Below, piece after piece: positions 35,675 to 44,894 of a stretch of DNA of 64,000 nt (position 1 is the stretch's first letter; every line of letters begins with the position of its first letter). The translations under genes and the position numbers were made by a program. Below the pieces are notes generated by a model. The model was not told where the DNA came from, did not search any database, and saw only the letters and a list, made by a program, of their open reading frames with translations. The DNA comes from Sodalinema lacuna_A. GTDB lineage: Bacteria > Cyanobacteriota > Cyanobacteriia > Cyanobacteriales > Geitlerinemataceae. Location: the NCBI GenBank assembly GCA_900149785.2, contig FSSI02000011.1, positions 1 through 64,000 of the forward strand. The letters run 5' to 3'.

Positions 35675-36610
35675 ATGCGAGTTTTAGTCATTGGTGGAAC
35701 CCGGTTTATTGGGGTGTATTTGACTCGGGAATTGGTGGAAGCCGGTCATGAGGTGGTGCTGTTCAATCGGGGCAATCACCCGGTTCCTGTGTCGGGTGTG
35801 GGTCAGATTACCGGCGATCGCACGGACGCCGAACAACTGCGAGCGGCTCTCGCCCGAGAGTCGTTTGATGTCATTTTTGATAACACCGGGCGCAAGCTCA
35901 GTGATACTCAACCTTTAGCGGATTTGTTTAAGGGGAAACTTCAGCATTTTGTCTATGTCAGCTCGGCGGGGGTTTATCTGGCCTCTGACCAAATGCCCCA
36001 TCGAGAAGGGGATACCCTGGACCCCAAGAGTCGTCATCGTGGCAAGTTTGAGGCGGAAGACTATCTGCTGAAGCAGGGATTGCCGATGACCTCGGTGCGT
36101 CCGACCTATATTTATGGTCCGGGGAATTATAACCCCATTGAGGGCTGGTTTTTTGACCGCCTGGTGCGCGATCGCCCGATTCCCATTCCCGGTTCAGGGC
36201 TGCAAATGACGCAACTGGGCCATTGTCAGGATTTGGCTAAGGCCATGGTGGCGGTGTTGGGCAATGGCAATGCCGTCGGTGAGGTCTATAATGTTTCGGG
36301 CGATCGCTATGTCAGTTTTGATGGCCTAGCCCGCTCTTGCGCCCTCGCGGTTGGGAAAGATCCCGATCAGATTAAGCTAGTCCACTACGACCCCCAAGCC
36401 TTTGACTTCGGTAAGCGTAAAGCCTTCCCCCTGCGATCGCAGCATTTCTTCTGTAGCATCAGCAAGGCTCTCTCGGAACTGGATTGGGAACCGGAGTTTG
36501 ATCTGATTTCTGGATTGAAGGATTCCTACGAGAACGACTATCTCGCCGGCCCAGGGCCAGAGGCTGAGGTAGATTTCTCCCTGGATGACCAAATTCTGGC
36601 TGGGGTCTAA
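35675..36610 (+). CDS. NAD-dependent epimerase/dehydratase-like protein (CSP41b homolog)
   Basis: The 311-residue short-chain dehydrogenase-like (extended, atypical) protein starts MRVLVIGGTRFIGVYLTREL with a G-G-T-R-F-I-G dinucleotide loop. FVYVSSAGVYLASDQMPHRE and RPTYIYGPGNYNPIEGWFF form the modified catalytic region. YNVSGDRYVSFDGLAR follows, and the end is typical of plastid CSP41b, an RNA-binding protein of the chloroplast stem-loop type. In cyanobacteria the homolog has been linked to RNA metabolism/ribosomes; here that is by similarity. It is separated from dnaK by a terminator and stands alone before tRNA-Val. Confidence 0.83.
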   Translation: MRVLVIGGTRFIGVYLTRELVEAGHEVVLFNRGNHPVPVSGVGQITGDRTDAEQLRAALARESFDVIFDNTGRKLSDTQPLADLFKGKLQHFVYVSSAGVYLASDQMPHREGDTLDPKSRHRGKFEAEDYLLKQGLPMTSVRPTYIYGPGNYNPIEGWFFDRLVRDRPIPIPGSGLQMTQLGHCQDLAKAMVAVLGNGNAVGEVYNVSGDRYVSFDGLARSCALAVGKDPDQIKLVHYDPQAFDFGKRKAFPLRSQHFFCSISKALSELDWEPEFDLISGLKDSYENDYLAGPGPEAEVDFSLDDQILAGV

Positions 36611-36729
36611 ACTCCACTCTGGGAGGGAGGTTTGGCGCTCCTCCCAGAGCAGAAAACTGGAATTTCAGGATTTTCTCAAAAAAAGCTTGCCAAAGTCAAA
36701 ACCTCAATGCTACGATGGTAAATCGTTGA

Positions 36730-36803
36730 GGACGCATAGCTCAGTTGGTTAGAGCACCACGTTGACATCGTGGGGGTCACTGGTTCGAGTCCAGTTGTGT
36801 CCA
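36730..36803 (+). tRNA. tRNA-Val (anticodon GAC)
   Basis: The 74-nt cloverleaf has acceptor ggacgca/tgtgtcc, D-arm gctcagttggttagagc, anticodon arm ccacg-ttgacat-cgtgg with anticodon GAC, and T-arm ctggttcgagtccag. Discriminator A; CCA not encoded. A T-run (ttttttg) directly follows. Confidence 0.95.
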
Positions 36804-36864
36804 TTTTTTGACAATAACATTTGACAATAACAGTTATCTCGTCCAGGACGGCTTCAGGGAAGTC

Positions 36865-39381
36865 CTAGCCACTAGCATTGGCGGCGATACGCACCACCTC
36901 AACCACCGCAGGCAGGCCCGAGGTGTCTGAGATGCGTTCGGGGGCTGTTAGACAGGGAAAGACCCGCAGCGGTCTCCCGTCTGCTGTTCTGCCCCGATTA
37001 GCCAGGGCCGTCGTTTGACTGTCGAGGGTGACAATCGGCAGTTGTGTTAAGCCTGGATGGTCTTGCAACGTGGCTAAGAAATCTTGACGCTCGGCCTCGC
37101 TTGCGGTGAGATCCAAGAGCACCACATCAGGTTTCCAGACTTTGACTAACAACCCCGCCTGGTCAAAATCATCGACTTCGATCACCCGATAATGATAGTG
37201 ATGGAAGACCCGTTCGAGGGAACGAGAGGGGTTCACCTCACCTCGATGGGGAGAGACCAGCCATAACAGCGTCAGGGGTCGCTGGGCGCGACTGGCTTGG
37301 CCCTGATGGGCTAATAGGCGCGTCAGAACCTGTTGAAGTTGATGGCGGTTGACCGGTAACGTGAGGGAGTCCACCACCGTCTCTAAGCCCCGTTGGGCGA
37401 TCGCCTCGGCCCCCTCCTCAGCCTCAGCCAAAAGCACCACAGGGAGATCCTGACTCACCGGATCCGCCTTAAGCAACGTCAACACATCCCAACCGGATAA
37501 AATCGGCAAACGAGGGGTTAAAAACATAACACAGGGATGTAGTTGTCGCGCCTTAGCCAAGGCTTCGGGTCCCGATCGCGCCAGAAAGACCCGATAGCCC
37601 GCTTCACTGAGATAATGACAGAGGGCCTCGACCCGTTCACTATCGCGATCGACCACTAAAGCAAAGCGCACCTGGGCATCCTTCGCCCAAGCCTTGAAGC
37701 TGCTGGGACGCTCCCGAGGCGTTGCACCCTGGGAGGATTGAGGACTGGGCAACAGCAGGGTAAACTGACTTCCGCCTTGTTCTTGGGAGGTAAAACTAAT
37801 GTCTCCACCATGAAGTCGGGCCAGCCGTTGCGCGAGTATCAGTCCCAGGCCCGTTGGCGGAGACGGCGGGGCGCGGTGGGAACGGGGGGCGTCCTCGGCT
37901 TCGTCTTCAGTGGAAGGAGTGGTCGATTCAGAGGCCTCAGAGGTAAAGGAGGACATCTGAGAGACTCGGGAAGCGGAGTCCATCGGATAACCCTGAAAAA
38001 TCCAGGGTTGGGCCGCCACCTCAATACCAGCACCCGTATCCCACACCAGAAATGCTAACCAATGCTGCCAACGTTCAACCCGCAGGCCGATGGTTCCGGT
38101 GTTGGGAGTTGTGCTGACGGCATTGAGGAACAGATGCACTAGAATTTGCTGTAGGCGAGTCCGATCCGCCCAAACCTCAGTGGCATCGGCCGCCATGTCT
38201 AGGGTCAGTTCTGGTAACGCGGAGTCGTCGCGCAGGTTGCGGATTTGCTCGTAGGCGGCTTGGCTACAGGCCTGTATGCAGAGGTGTTGTCGATCTAGAC
38301 TGAGTTCGTCGTTTTCGAGTTGTGCCAAATCACAGAGATCGTTAACAATCGTCATCATTTGCCGACTACTCTGTTGAATGAGATGGGCGTAGTTGGCTTG
38401 ACGGGGGTTGAGGCTACCGAGATTGGGGTTTTGTAGGAGATTGGATAAGCCAAGTAGGGCCGTCAGAGGGGTTTTGAGTTCATGACTGACCCAAGAGAGG
38501 AGTTCGGTTTTTTGGCGATCGATTTGCATCAAATCGGCGTTTTTGGCGCTGAGTTCCTGAGTCTGTTCGGCGGTGCCATTCGGGGCTGGGCTGTCTTGGG
38601 CCAGGATCAGCCAAAGTGAGGACTTGGGGCGATGAGTTGGGGCGTGGGGTAGAAGATGGCTTAGGGAGATGGCCGTCAAGGTCCAGGTGGGGGAGTGGCT
38701 AGAGGTCTCGTTGAGGGTGACTCGTCCGAGATGATAGGGGGAGTTCTCCTGGGGGCGATCGCCGAGATAACAGGCATTGAGGAGGGCCTGGCGATCGCTG
38801 ACTTGCTCTTGCCACTGTTGCCAGCGACGGTTTTCCCGGATGAGCTGTTGATCTCGGTCTTGAAGCCGCAAGGGAAGGGGTAACAGGTCGAGGAGGCGGG
38901 TTAAGGCCTCTAAATCTAGCGGGTTGGGATCTTGGGAGTCCACCAGACGCTGGTGTGAGGGGGAATATTTCAGTTCGGCGTTGAGGCGATCGCCCTCGAG
39001 TAGACCGAGAATTTTTCCGGTTGTATCAACAATCACCACGTCCCGGCGGCGACCTCCGACCACCGGATCTAGGAGTTTTAAGCGAGCCATTTTCGCCAGA
39101 GAGGTACGAGAGCAGAGGCGATCGCCCCATTGGTCAATGGCGAGAGTTTCAATGGGGGTCATGACCGGGCTGAAACGGCACAGGGGATACTGCCAAACCC
39201 TGGCATCTTTGAGGTAAGGCAATAGATGATGAGCCATGATGACCCCTAAGGGGGTTTGGTCTTCGTCAATGACCAAGATGCGATCGCTCTGTTGAAAGTC
39301 TTTAATGGCTGTCGCGAGGGAATCGAGACTGTAACAGATGGGAACCGGTTGAAGAAACGGCTGGAGATTGAGACAATCCAT
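36865..39381 (-). CDS. Hybrid histidine kinase: CBS pair - HisKA - HATPase - two receiver domains
   Basis: The 838-residue soluble protein begins with two CBS domains (residues ~1-140; DRILVIDEDQTPLGVIMAHH, DVVIVDTTGKILGLLEGDRL). A PAS-like region follows (~160-260), then HisKA with phospho-acceptor H300 (SWVSHELKTPLTALLGLSN) and HATPase_c (N box QILVHLFLNAV, G1 WDTGAGIE, G2 GLGLILAQRL). The first receiver has Thr-Pro where the phospho-Asp is expected (CVMFLTPRLP) and is probably inactive. The second keeps DVVLLDLTAS. Adenylate binding by CBS pairs suggests energy-state sensing. It is divergent from kaiA across a 322-bp spacer, so it may share control with or signal to the clock; this is inference. 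Confidence 0.87.
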   Translation of the reverse strand: MDCLNLQPFLQPVPICYSLDSLATAIKDFQQSDRILVIDEDQTPLGVIMAHHLLPYLKDARVWQYPLCRFSPVMTPIETLAIDQWGDRLCSRTSLAKMARLKLLDPVVGGRRRDVVIVDTTGKILGLLEGDRLNAELKYSPSHQRLVDSQDPNPLDLEALTRLLDLLPLPLRLQDRDQQLIRENRRWQQWQEQVSDRQALLNACYLGDRPQENSPYHLGRVTLNETSSHSPTWTLTAISLSHLLPHAPTHRPKSSLWLILAQDSPAPNGTAEQTQELSAKNADLMQIDRQKTELLSWVSHELKTPLTALLGLSNLLQNPNLGSLNPRQANYAHLIQQSSRQMMTIVNDLCDLAQLENDELSLDRQHLCIQACSQAAYEQIRNLRDDSALPELTLDMAADATEVWADRTRLQQILVHLFLNAVSTTPNTGTIGLRVERWQHWLAFLVWDTGAGIEVAAQPWIFQGYPMDSASRVSQMSSFTSEASESTTPSTEDEAEDAPRSHRAPPSPPTGLGLILAQRLARLHGGDISFTSQEQGGSQFTLLLPSPQSSQGATPRERPSSFKAWAKDAQVRFALVVDRDSERVEALCHYLSEAGYRVFLARSGPEALAKARQLHPCVMFLTPRLPILSGWDVLTLLKADPVSQDLPVVLLAEAEEGAEAIAQRGLETVVDSLTLPVNRHQLQQVLTRLLAHQGQASRAQRPLTLLWLVSPHRGEVNPSRSLERVFHHYHYRVIEVDDFDQAGLLVKVWKPDVVLLDLTASEAERQDFLATLQDHPGLTQLPIVTLDSQTTALANRGRTADGRPLRVFPCLTAPERISDTSGLPAVVEVVRIAANASG

Positions 39382-39703
39382 GGCAACTCAGGCAGACGAG
39401 GCCGCTGCAATCAAGGGGCAGACAATAGGGCAATCGTAGTGATTGCAGGAACCCGACTGTGAATCAAGCTTCTGTGACCCATTATGCCTTGTCCCTGGCC
39501 GGCTCTTGAGGCGATCGCCTCAATCCCTGTTCGGGCCAAAGATATGGCGGCAAAACTCGGGATGTTGGCTGTCGCCAGTTGGAAGGAATAGACATTCCGA
39601 GTTATCATTGCAACATCCCTCAATAAAATTAAGCAAATTTTAATTTTATCGTCATAATTCTTAACCTGTCCCATCACAATAACACTCGGTTTTTCCTTAT
39701 CCT
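39382..39703. promoter_or_regulatory. Divergent promoter region of kaiA and the CBS kinase
   Basis: This 322-bp spacer shows A/T-rich stretches at about 39605-39665 upstream of kaiA and a HIP1 site at 39510-39517. No ribosome site of note precedes the kaiA GTG. No gene seen. Clock output elements could lie here but none is identifiable by eye. Confidence 0.45.
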
Positions 39704-40618
39704 GTGCTACCTCAACTGTCGATCTGCACCCTGATCAATCACGAAGACTTACGAGAGACGCTGCAACAGACCCTCGATCTTGCTCGTTGTACCGTGCTTC
39801 ACTGCACCAGTACCGAGGAATTTTTTGAGTATGTCCAGCAACAGAAGCAGCATATTGACTGTACGATTCTCGAATATGACGAGAGTCTGGCGGATCTCAT
39901 CCAAGAGTTGCAACAGGCCGGGGTGCTGCTACCGGTTGTGATCATGGGCGATATCGCTCAGCACCGTGATCCAGACAGCCGCCATATCGATGAGAATGAT
40001 GGTCATCCGGCTGACTCTAGCGAGGAGAACAGGACAAGTGTTCTGTATCATAAAGCAGAAGTCTTACTGCCACAGGACCAATCAGATGAGGAAATTTTAG
40101 AGGCAATTCATGAGGCGATAGAACAGTTTCTCAATCTGTCTAATGACTCAGATATTACCCCTAAAAAACATCTGAATTCTGACCTTGCCAGCCATGCCGA
40201 AGAGTTTTTGATGAAAAAACAGCAGCGGCTAACCGAGAAACTCCGAGAACGGCTGGGATACTTAGGCGTGTACTATAAACGAAGCCCACAGCGATTTTTA
40301 AGAAATCTTCCCGAAGATGAACAGCATGAGGTTTTACAAGAAATTCAAAAACTCTACCGAGAAATTGTCCTAGATTATTTCTCCGATGACGTTAATATCA
40401 ATTCAGCCTTAGATGAACTGGTTAACATCGCCTTCTTTGCCGATATCTCCGTCACCCATATCGTGGAAATCCACATGGAGTTAATGGATGAATTTTCCAA
40501 ACAACTCAAATTAGAGGGAAGGAGTGAAGAAATCCTGCTAGACTATCGATTGACCTTAATCGATGCGATCGCCCACCTGTGCGAAATGTATCGTCGTTCA
40601 ATTCCCAGGGAATTATGA
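39704..40618 (+). CDS. kaiA: Circadian clock protein KaiA
   Basis: The 304-residue protein starts from GTG with MLPQLSICTLINHEDLRETL. The N-terminal pseudo-receiver domain (~1-140) is complete, unlike the truncated KaiA of Nostoc-type strains. The C-terminal KaiC-binding four-helix domain (~185-304) has LRERLGYLGVYYKRSPQRFLR and VNIAFFADISVTHIVEIHMELMDEF as landmarks. KaiA binds the KaiC A-loops and stimulates autophosphorylation. The stop overlaps the kaiB start (ATGA), showing translational coupling. An acidic insertion (HIDENDGHPADSSEEN) lies between the domains. Confidence 0.95.
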   Translation: MLPQLSICTLINHEDLRETLQQTLDLARCTVLHCTSTEEFFEYVQQQKQHIDCTILEYDESLADLIQELQQAGVLLPVVIMGDIAQHRDPDSRHIDENDGHPADSSEENRTSVLYHKAEVLLPQDQSDEEILEAIHEAIEQFLNLSNDSDITPKKHLNSDLASHAEEFLMKKQQRLTEKLRERLGYLGVYYKRSPQRFLRNLPEDEQHEVLQEIQKLYREIVLDYFSDDVNINSALDELVNIAFFADISVTHIVEIHMELMDEFSKQLKLEGRSEEILLDYRLTLIDAIAHLCEMYRRSIPREL

Positions 40619-40938
40619 CGCCTCCCAAAAAAACCTACGTCTTAAAACTCTACGTTGCCGGAAACACGGCTAACTCCGTGCGGGCGCTCAAAACCCTTAA
40701 CGATCTCCTCGAACGAGAATTTCAGGGAGTGTACGCCCTCAAAGTCATCGACGTTCTCAAAAATCCGCAACTGGCCGAAGAAGATAAAATCTTGGCCACC
40801 CCCACTCTGGCGAAAATCTTGCCCCCCCCAGTCCGCAAAATTATCGGCGACCTCTCCGACCGCGAGAAAGTCCTCATCGGCTTAGATTTACTCTACGAGG
40901 AATTGTATGATCGCGAATCTGACAGCCAAAACAGCTAA
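40615..40938 (+). CDS. kaiB: Circadian clock protein KaiB
   Basis: The 107-residue thioredoxin-like, fold-switching protein MTPPKKTYVLKLYVAGNTAN has the signature SVRALKTLNDLLEREF, LKVIDVLKNPQLAEEDKILATPTLAKILPPP and GDLSDREKVLIGLDLL. KaiB binds the KaiC CI ring at night and sequesters KaiA. The ATG lies 4 bp into the kaiA stop region (ATGA). An acidic tail (YDRESDSQNS) is typical. It is separated from kaiC by 142 bp that contain a 15-bp triple repeat. Confidence 0.97.
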   Translation: MTPPKKTYVLKLYVAGNTANSVRALKTLNDLLEREFQGVYALKVIDVLKNPQLAEEDKILATPTLAKILPPPVRKIIGDLSDREKVLIGLDLLYEELYDRESDSQNS

Positions 40939-40965
40939 ACTGATACCCTCCTAGACCAAAATCTC

Positions 40966-41009
40966 TTCTCCGGGAAACCCTTCTCCGGGAAACCCTTCTC
41001 CGGGAAACC
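40966..41009. repeat. 15-bp tandem repeat upstream of kaiC
   Basis: Three consecutive copies of ttctccgggaaaccc (the last missing its final base) lie 28-71 bp beyond the kaiB stop and 72 bp before the kaiC ATG. Each copy is itself partly palindromic (tttcccggagaa on the other strand). Confidence 0.9.
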
Positions 41010-41080
41010 TAAGACGCCGACATCTGTATAGACAAGCCTTAGGTTCAAGCCTTAGCAAGCCGTAACAGTTCACAAGTACC

Positions 41081-42634
41081 ATGGACAGCCAAACTGAACA
41101 GGAAAATCCCCGTAACCTGCAAGGGGTTTATAAAATCCGAACCATGATTGAGGGGTTCGATGACATCAGCCACGGAGGACTCCCAGCGGGACGAACCACC
41201 CTCGTCAGTGGCACCTCCGGAACCGGCAAAACCCTATTTACCGTTCAATTTCTCTATAACGGCATTACCTACTTCAACGAACCAGGAGTCTTCGTCACCT
41301 TCGAGGAATCCCCGGCTGACCTGATCAAAAACGCCCAAAGCTTTGGCTGGGATCTCCAAGGACTCGTCGATGAAGGGAAACTCTTTATCCTGGACGCATC
41401 CCCTGACCCCGAGGGCCAGGATGTCGTCGGCAATTTTGACCTCTCGGCCCTAATTGAGCGAATTCAGTACGGGATTCGTAAATATAAAGCCAAACGAGTT
41501 TCCATCGACTCCGTCACCGCTGTTTTCCAACAATACGACGCGGCGCCGGTTGTGCGGCGGGAAATCTTCCGGCTGGTGGCCCGCCTCAAGCAACTCAACG
41601 CCACCACCGTCATGACTACCGAACGCCTCGAAGAATATGGGGCCGTGGCCCGCTTTGGCGTTGAGGAATTTGTCTCCGATAATGTGGTCATCGTCCGTAA
41701 CGTCCTGGAGGGGGAACGCCGCCGCCGAACCATCGAAATTCTCAAACTGCGCGGAACCACCCACATGAAGGGGGAATATCCCTTCACCATGACCAACAAT
41801 GGTATTAACATCTTCCCTCTCGGGGCCATGCGTTTAACGCAACGGTCCTCCAATGTGCGCGTCTCGTCAGGGGTCAAAACCTTGGACGAGATGTGTGGGG
41901 GTGGGTTCTTCAAAGATTCGATTATTCTGGCCACCGGCGCCACGGGAACCGGCAAAACCCTACTGGTGAGCAAATTCACGGAAGAAGGCTGTCTCAAAGG
42001 CGAACGGGCCATCCTCTTTGCTTACGAGGAGTCGCGGGCGCAATTGCTGCGAAATGCCTATTCTTGGGGGATTGACTTCGAGGAGATGGAACGGCGGGGA
42101 CTGATGAAAATTCTCTGCGCCTATCCTGAGTCAGCAGGACTTGAAGACCATCTCCAGATTATTAAAACCGAGATTGTGGATTTTAAACCCTCTCGGATTG
42201 CCATTGATTCCCTCTCAGCTTTGGCGCGTGGGGTGAGTAACAATGCTTTCCGACAATTTGTGATTGGGGTGACGGGTTATGCGAAACAAGAGGAAATTAC
42301 GGGATTTTTCACCAACACCACTGACCAATTCATGGGATCTCATTCAATTACCGATTCCCATATTTCCACGATTACCGACACCATTTTGATGTTGCAATAC
42401 GTCGAAATTCGCGGTCAGATGTCTCGGGCGTTAAATGTCTTCAAAATGAGAGGGTCTTGGCATGATACGGGTATTCGAGAATATACCATTAGTGCCAATG
42501 GTCCTGATATTAAAGGGTCGTTCCGTGACTATGAAGGGATTATTAGTGGCTCGCCGTCACGGGTTTCGGTGAATGAGAAATCTGAACTCTCGCGGATTAT
42601 GCGAGGGGTTCAGGGCAATAAAGAGGATAGTTAG
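41081..42634 (+). CDS. kaiC: Circadian clock ATPase/kinase KaiC
   Basis: The 517-residue protein has two RecA-like halves. CI: Walker A GTSGTGKT (residues 44-51) and catalytic Glu pair in VTFEESP (75-76). CII: Walker A GATGTGKT, catalytic Glu pair AYEESRAQ, and phosphorylation sites Ser/Thr in DSHISTITD (about residues 429/430, matching S431/T432 of Synechococcus). The C-terminal A-loop/tail binds KaiA. KaiC hexamers are the core oscillator. All key residues are present, so the clock is probably functional. It is followed by a hairpin and convergent hisS. Confidence 0.98.
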   Translation: MDSQTEQENPRNLQGVYKIRTMIEGFDDISHGGLPAGRTTLVSGTSGTGKTLFTVQFLYNGITYFNEPGVFVTFEESPADLIKNAQSFGWDLQGLVDEGKLFILDASPDPEGQDVVGNFDLSALIERIQYGIRKYKAKRVSIDSVTAVFQQYDAAPVVRREIFRLVARLKQLNATTVMTTERLEEYGAVARFGVEEFVSDNVVIVRNVLEGERRRRTIEILKLRGTTHMKGEYPFTMTNNGINIFPLGAMRLTQRSSNVRVSSGVKTLDEMCGGGFFKDSIILATGATGTGKTLLVSKFTEEGCLKGERAILFAYEESRAQLLRNAYSWGIDFEEMERRGLMKILCAYPESAGLEDHLQIIKTEIVDFKPSRIAIDSLSALARGVSNNAFRQFVIGVTGYAKQEEITGFFTNTTDQFMGSHSITDSHISTITDTILMLQYVEIRGQMSRALNVFKMRGSWHDTGIREYTISANGPDIKGSFRDYEGIISGSPSRVSVNEKSELSRIMRGVQGNKEDS

Positions 42635-42659
42635 TGGCTAATATGACTATCCTGAAGTT

Positions 42660-42683
42660 GGGCGAAATCTAGTAGTTTCGCCC
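42660..42683. terminator. Hairpin between convergent kaiC and hisS
   Basis: The perfect 8-bp stem gggcgaaa / tttcgccc with an 8-nt loop lies 26 bp beyond kaiC and 19 bp beyond hisS. There is no long T-run. It probably serves both genes. Confidence 0.6.
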
Positions 42684-42701
42684 TGATAAGAATTGGTATG
42701 G

Positions 42702-43967
42702 TCAGGGTGTGACCAGAGTCTTCGCGAGAGTGTCTAATAACTCCGATTGTGGCAGGGTTTGTTGTTCTCCACTCTCTAGCCATTTCAGGTTAATGGTTCC
42801 GGCGGCGGCTTCGGCATCTCCTAAGACGAGACAGACTTGGGCGCCACTGCGGGCGGCCCGCTTGAACTGTTTGCCAAAGGCACTTCCGCTTAAGTCGAGT
42901 TCCACGGCCAAGTTAGCTTGACGCAATTGTTGACTCAGGCGCAGGGCTTGGGCTTCGGCGTGTTCGCCCCGGGAGACGACATAACAGTCGGGGTGACGGG
43001 TGGGAGTCTCTTGAAGCTGTTGTAGAAGCAGAATAAGCCGTTCTAAGCCAATGGCCCAACCGACGGCGGGGGTGGGTTTGCCGCCGAGTTGTTCGACGAG
43101 GCCGTCGTAGCGTCCGCCACCGCAGACGGTGGCCTGGGCGCCGAGGTCGTCGGATTGGATTTCAAAGGCGGTGTGGGTGTAGTAGTCTAAGCCTCTCACC
43201 AGTCGCGGATTAAGGTCATAGGGGATGCTCAGTTGCTCTAGGAGGGCGCAAACTCGGTCAAAATGACGTTTTGAGTCATCGCTGAGATAGTCGAGGATGC
43301 TGGGGGCATTTTCGGCGATCGCCTGGGTGCGTTCGTCTTTGCTGTCGAGGATGCGTAGGGGGTTGCGGGTGAGGCGATCGCGTGAATCAGCGTCAATCTC
43401 ATCTTGGTAGGGGCTGAAGTAGTCGATGAGGGCTTGACGATAGCGATCGCGATCGTCGCCTTGGCCGACGGAGTTGATGGCTAAGTGTAGGTTTTTCAGG
43501 CCCAAGGCCTTGAGGATATCGGTTGCGAGGGCGATGACTTCTGCATCAGCCCGAGGGGCGTCGGTTCCGAGGAGTTCTAAGCCAATTTGGTGGAATTGGC
43601 GTTGTCGGCCGGCTTGGGGGCGTTCGTAGCGAAACATGGGGCCGGTGTACCAGAGGCGTTGCACCCCACCGGTGGCAAAAAGGCTTTGTTCGATATAGGC
43701 GCGAACGACTCCAGCGGTTCCTTCTGGGCGCAGCGTGATGGAGCGATCGCCGCGATCGCAGAACGTATACATCTCCTTACCCACCACGTCCGTTGCTTCA
43801 CCAATCCCCCGTTGGAAGAGTTCCGTTTGTTCAAAAATGGGGGTGCGAATTTCCTGGTAACTGGCCCGAGTGAGGATCTCGCGGGCGGTGGTTTCTACGA
43901 GTTGCCAATAGGCGATTTCAGCGGGCAAAATATCCCGCGTTCCCCGCAGGGCTTGCAGCGTCGTCAT
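42702..43967 (-). CDS. hisS: Histidyl-tRNA synthetase
   Basis: The 421-residue class II synthetase starts MTTLQALRGTRDILPAEI. Motif 2 lies in LRPEGTAGVVRAYIEQSL and WYTGPMFRYERPQAGRQRQFHQ. HisRS-specific signatures are LVRGLDYYTHTAFEI and GGGRYDGLVEQLGGKPTPAVG. Motif 3 is AIGLERLILLL. The C-terminal anticodon-binding domain (YVVSRGEHAEAQAL...) is complete. Length is normal. Confidence 0.96.
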   Translation of the reverse strand: MTTLQALRGTRDILPAEIAYWQLVETTAREILTRASYQEIRTPIFEQTELFQRGIGEATDVVGKEMYTFCDRGDRSITLRPEGTAGVVRAYIEQSLFATGGVQRLWYTGPMFRYERPQAGRQRQFHQIGLELLGTDAPRADAEVIALATDILKALGLKNLHLAINSVGQGDDRDRYRQALIDYFSPYQDEIDADSRDRLTRNPLRILDSKDERTQAIAENAPSILDYLSDDSKRHFDRVCALLEQLSIPYDLNPRLVRGLDYYTHTAFEIQSDDLGAQATVCGGGRYDGLVEQLGGKPTPAVGWAIGLERLILLLQQLQETPTRHPDCYVVSRGEHAEAQALRLSQQLRQANLAVELDLSGSAFGKQFKRAARSGAQVCLVLGDAEAAAGTINLKWLESGEQQTLPQSELLDTLAKTLVTP

Positions 43968-44015
43968 AAGTCGAGAAAAATCGTGGAGGTCAAAAGTGGA
44001 GGACTGTCGTGAGGG

Positions 44016-44276
44016 TTACGGATCTAGGGGCTGCCAGGGCTGTTGAGCGCGATCGCTGTAATACTCAAGGATGGCATCGAGGCGCTGTCGATAGTCGACG
44101 GGGGCGTTGTCGGGAACATCCAACCAGAGGCCGCCCACTTGGCTGAGTTTCGGGTCAAAATTAGGGGCGGTTTGGGGAAGTAATCCGGCCGCGACACCCT
44201 CCACTTGACGCAGATGAGCCACAACTTCCCGATAGACGGCTAAGGGAAGGGTGGGAATCGTCCAACATTGTCGCAT
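44016..44276 (-). CDS. Small conserved hypothetical protein
   Basis: This 86-residue soluble protein, MRQCWTIPTLPLAVYREVVA..., has the motif VGGLWLDVPDNAPVDYRQRL and a Pro/Trp-rich end (AQQPWQPLDP). It resembles small cyanobacterial proteins of unknown function. It lies 48 bp upstream of hisS on the same strand and may be co-transcribed with it. Confidence 0.65.
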   Translation of the reverse strand: MRQCWTIPTLPLAVYREVVAHLRQVEGVAAGLLPQTAPNFDPKLSQVGGLWLDVPDNAPVDYRQRLDAILEYYSDRAQQPWQPLDP

Positions 44277-44323
44277 CGTCAGGTTTCGCAGTATAGGTTA
44301 ACGATTAGAGAGGTGGATGGTTT

Positions 44324-44617
44324 TCAGTCCGTCAGCATCTCTGAGGCTGAGGCCTGGGGGTTACGGTAGGGAAGGGTACAACAGTTGACATCGTCAAGAC
44401 AGACCTTACCCCAGCGCAACGCCCATCTTACCAGGGCGACCCGGTTTTCGGTTTTGGTCTTACTGAGGATGTTGCTGATATGGTTATCGATCGTCCGTTT
44501 GCTGAGTTCCAGGCTATCGGCGACTTCTTGGTTGGTTAAACCGGCGGCGACGAGTTCGATCACCTCTAATTCGCGATCGGACAGAAGCGGTTGTCCGTTC
44601 GTTGCGGGGGCTGACAT
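44324..44617 (-). CDS. pedR: LuxR-type regulator, PedR-like
   Basis: This 97-residue protein consists almost only of a LuxR/GerE helix-turn-helix: LLSDRELEVIELVAAGLTNQ, EVADSLELSKRTIDNHISNIL. A short tail with Cys 73, 79 and 80 follows (KVCLDDVNCC). Small single-domain LuxR proteins with such conserved cysteines match PedR, the cyanobacterial redox-responsive regulator that is inactivated through thioredoxin when electron transport rises. The lack of a receiver domain supports this. Neighbours give no extra evidence. Confidence 0.75.
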   Translation of the reverse strand: MSAPATNGQPLLSDRELEVIELVAAGLTNQEVADSLELSKRTIDNHISNILSKTKTENRVALVRWALRWGKVCLDDVNCCTLPYRNPQASASEMLTD

Positions 44618-44836
44618 AACTTCTGCTTATTTTTTCTAAAGGGACTGATTTAATTTTAGGGGAAAGCGACACCGAATTGAGCAACAATACTTCAGATATT
44701 AGTGACAGGAGTGGTTCTAGGTGAGAACGGATCAAGGATCTCAGCAGGAGGGGAGGCGATTCGATATCATGGCACGTCGCGTCAGGCTGAGGGTTGACGT
44801 GACGTGAGGGAGGAGGGAGAAACTGAGTGTCATCTG

Positions 44837-44878
44837 TTTCTAACGTCATCTTTCTAACGTCATCTTTCTAACGTCATC
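44837..44878. repeat. 14-bp tandem repeat (tttctaacgtcatc)x3
   Basis: Three perfect copies in the 277-bp pedR-DUF309 spacer, just beyond the DUF309 stop codon. The rest of this spacer (44618-44836) is A/T-richer and holds the pedR promoter region; no gene seen. Confidence 0.9.
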
Positions 44879-44894
44879 GATACAGACTTTAACC

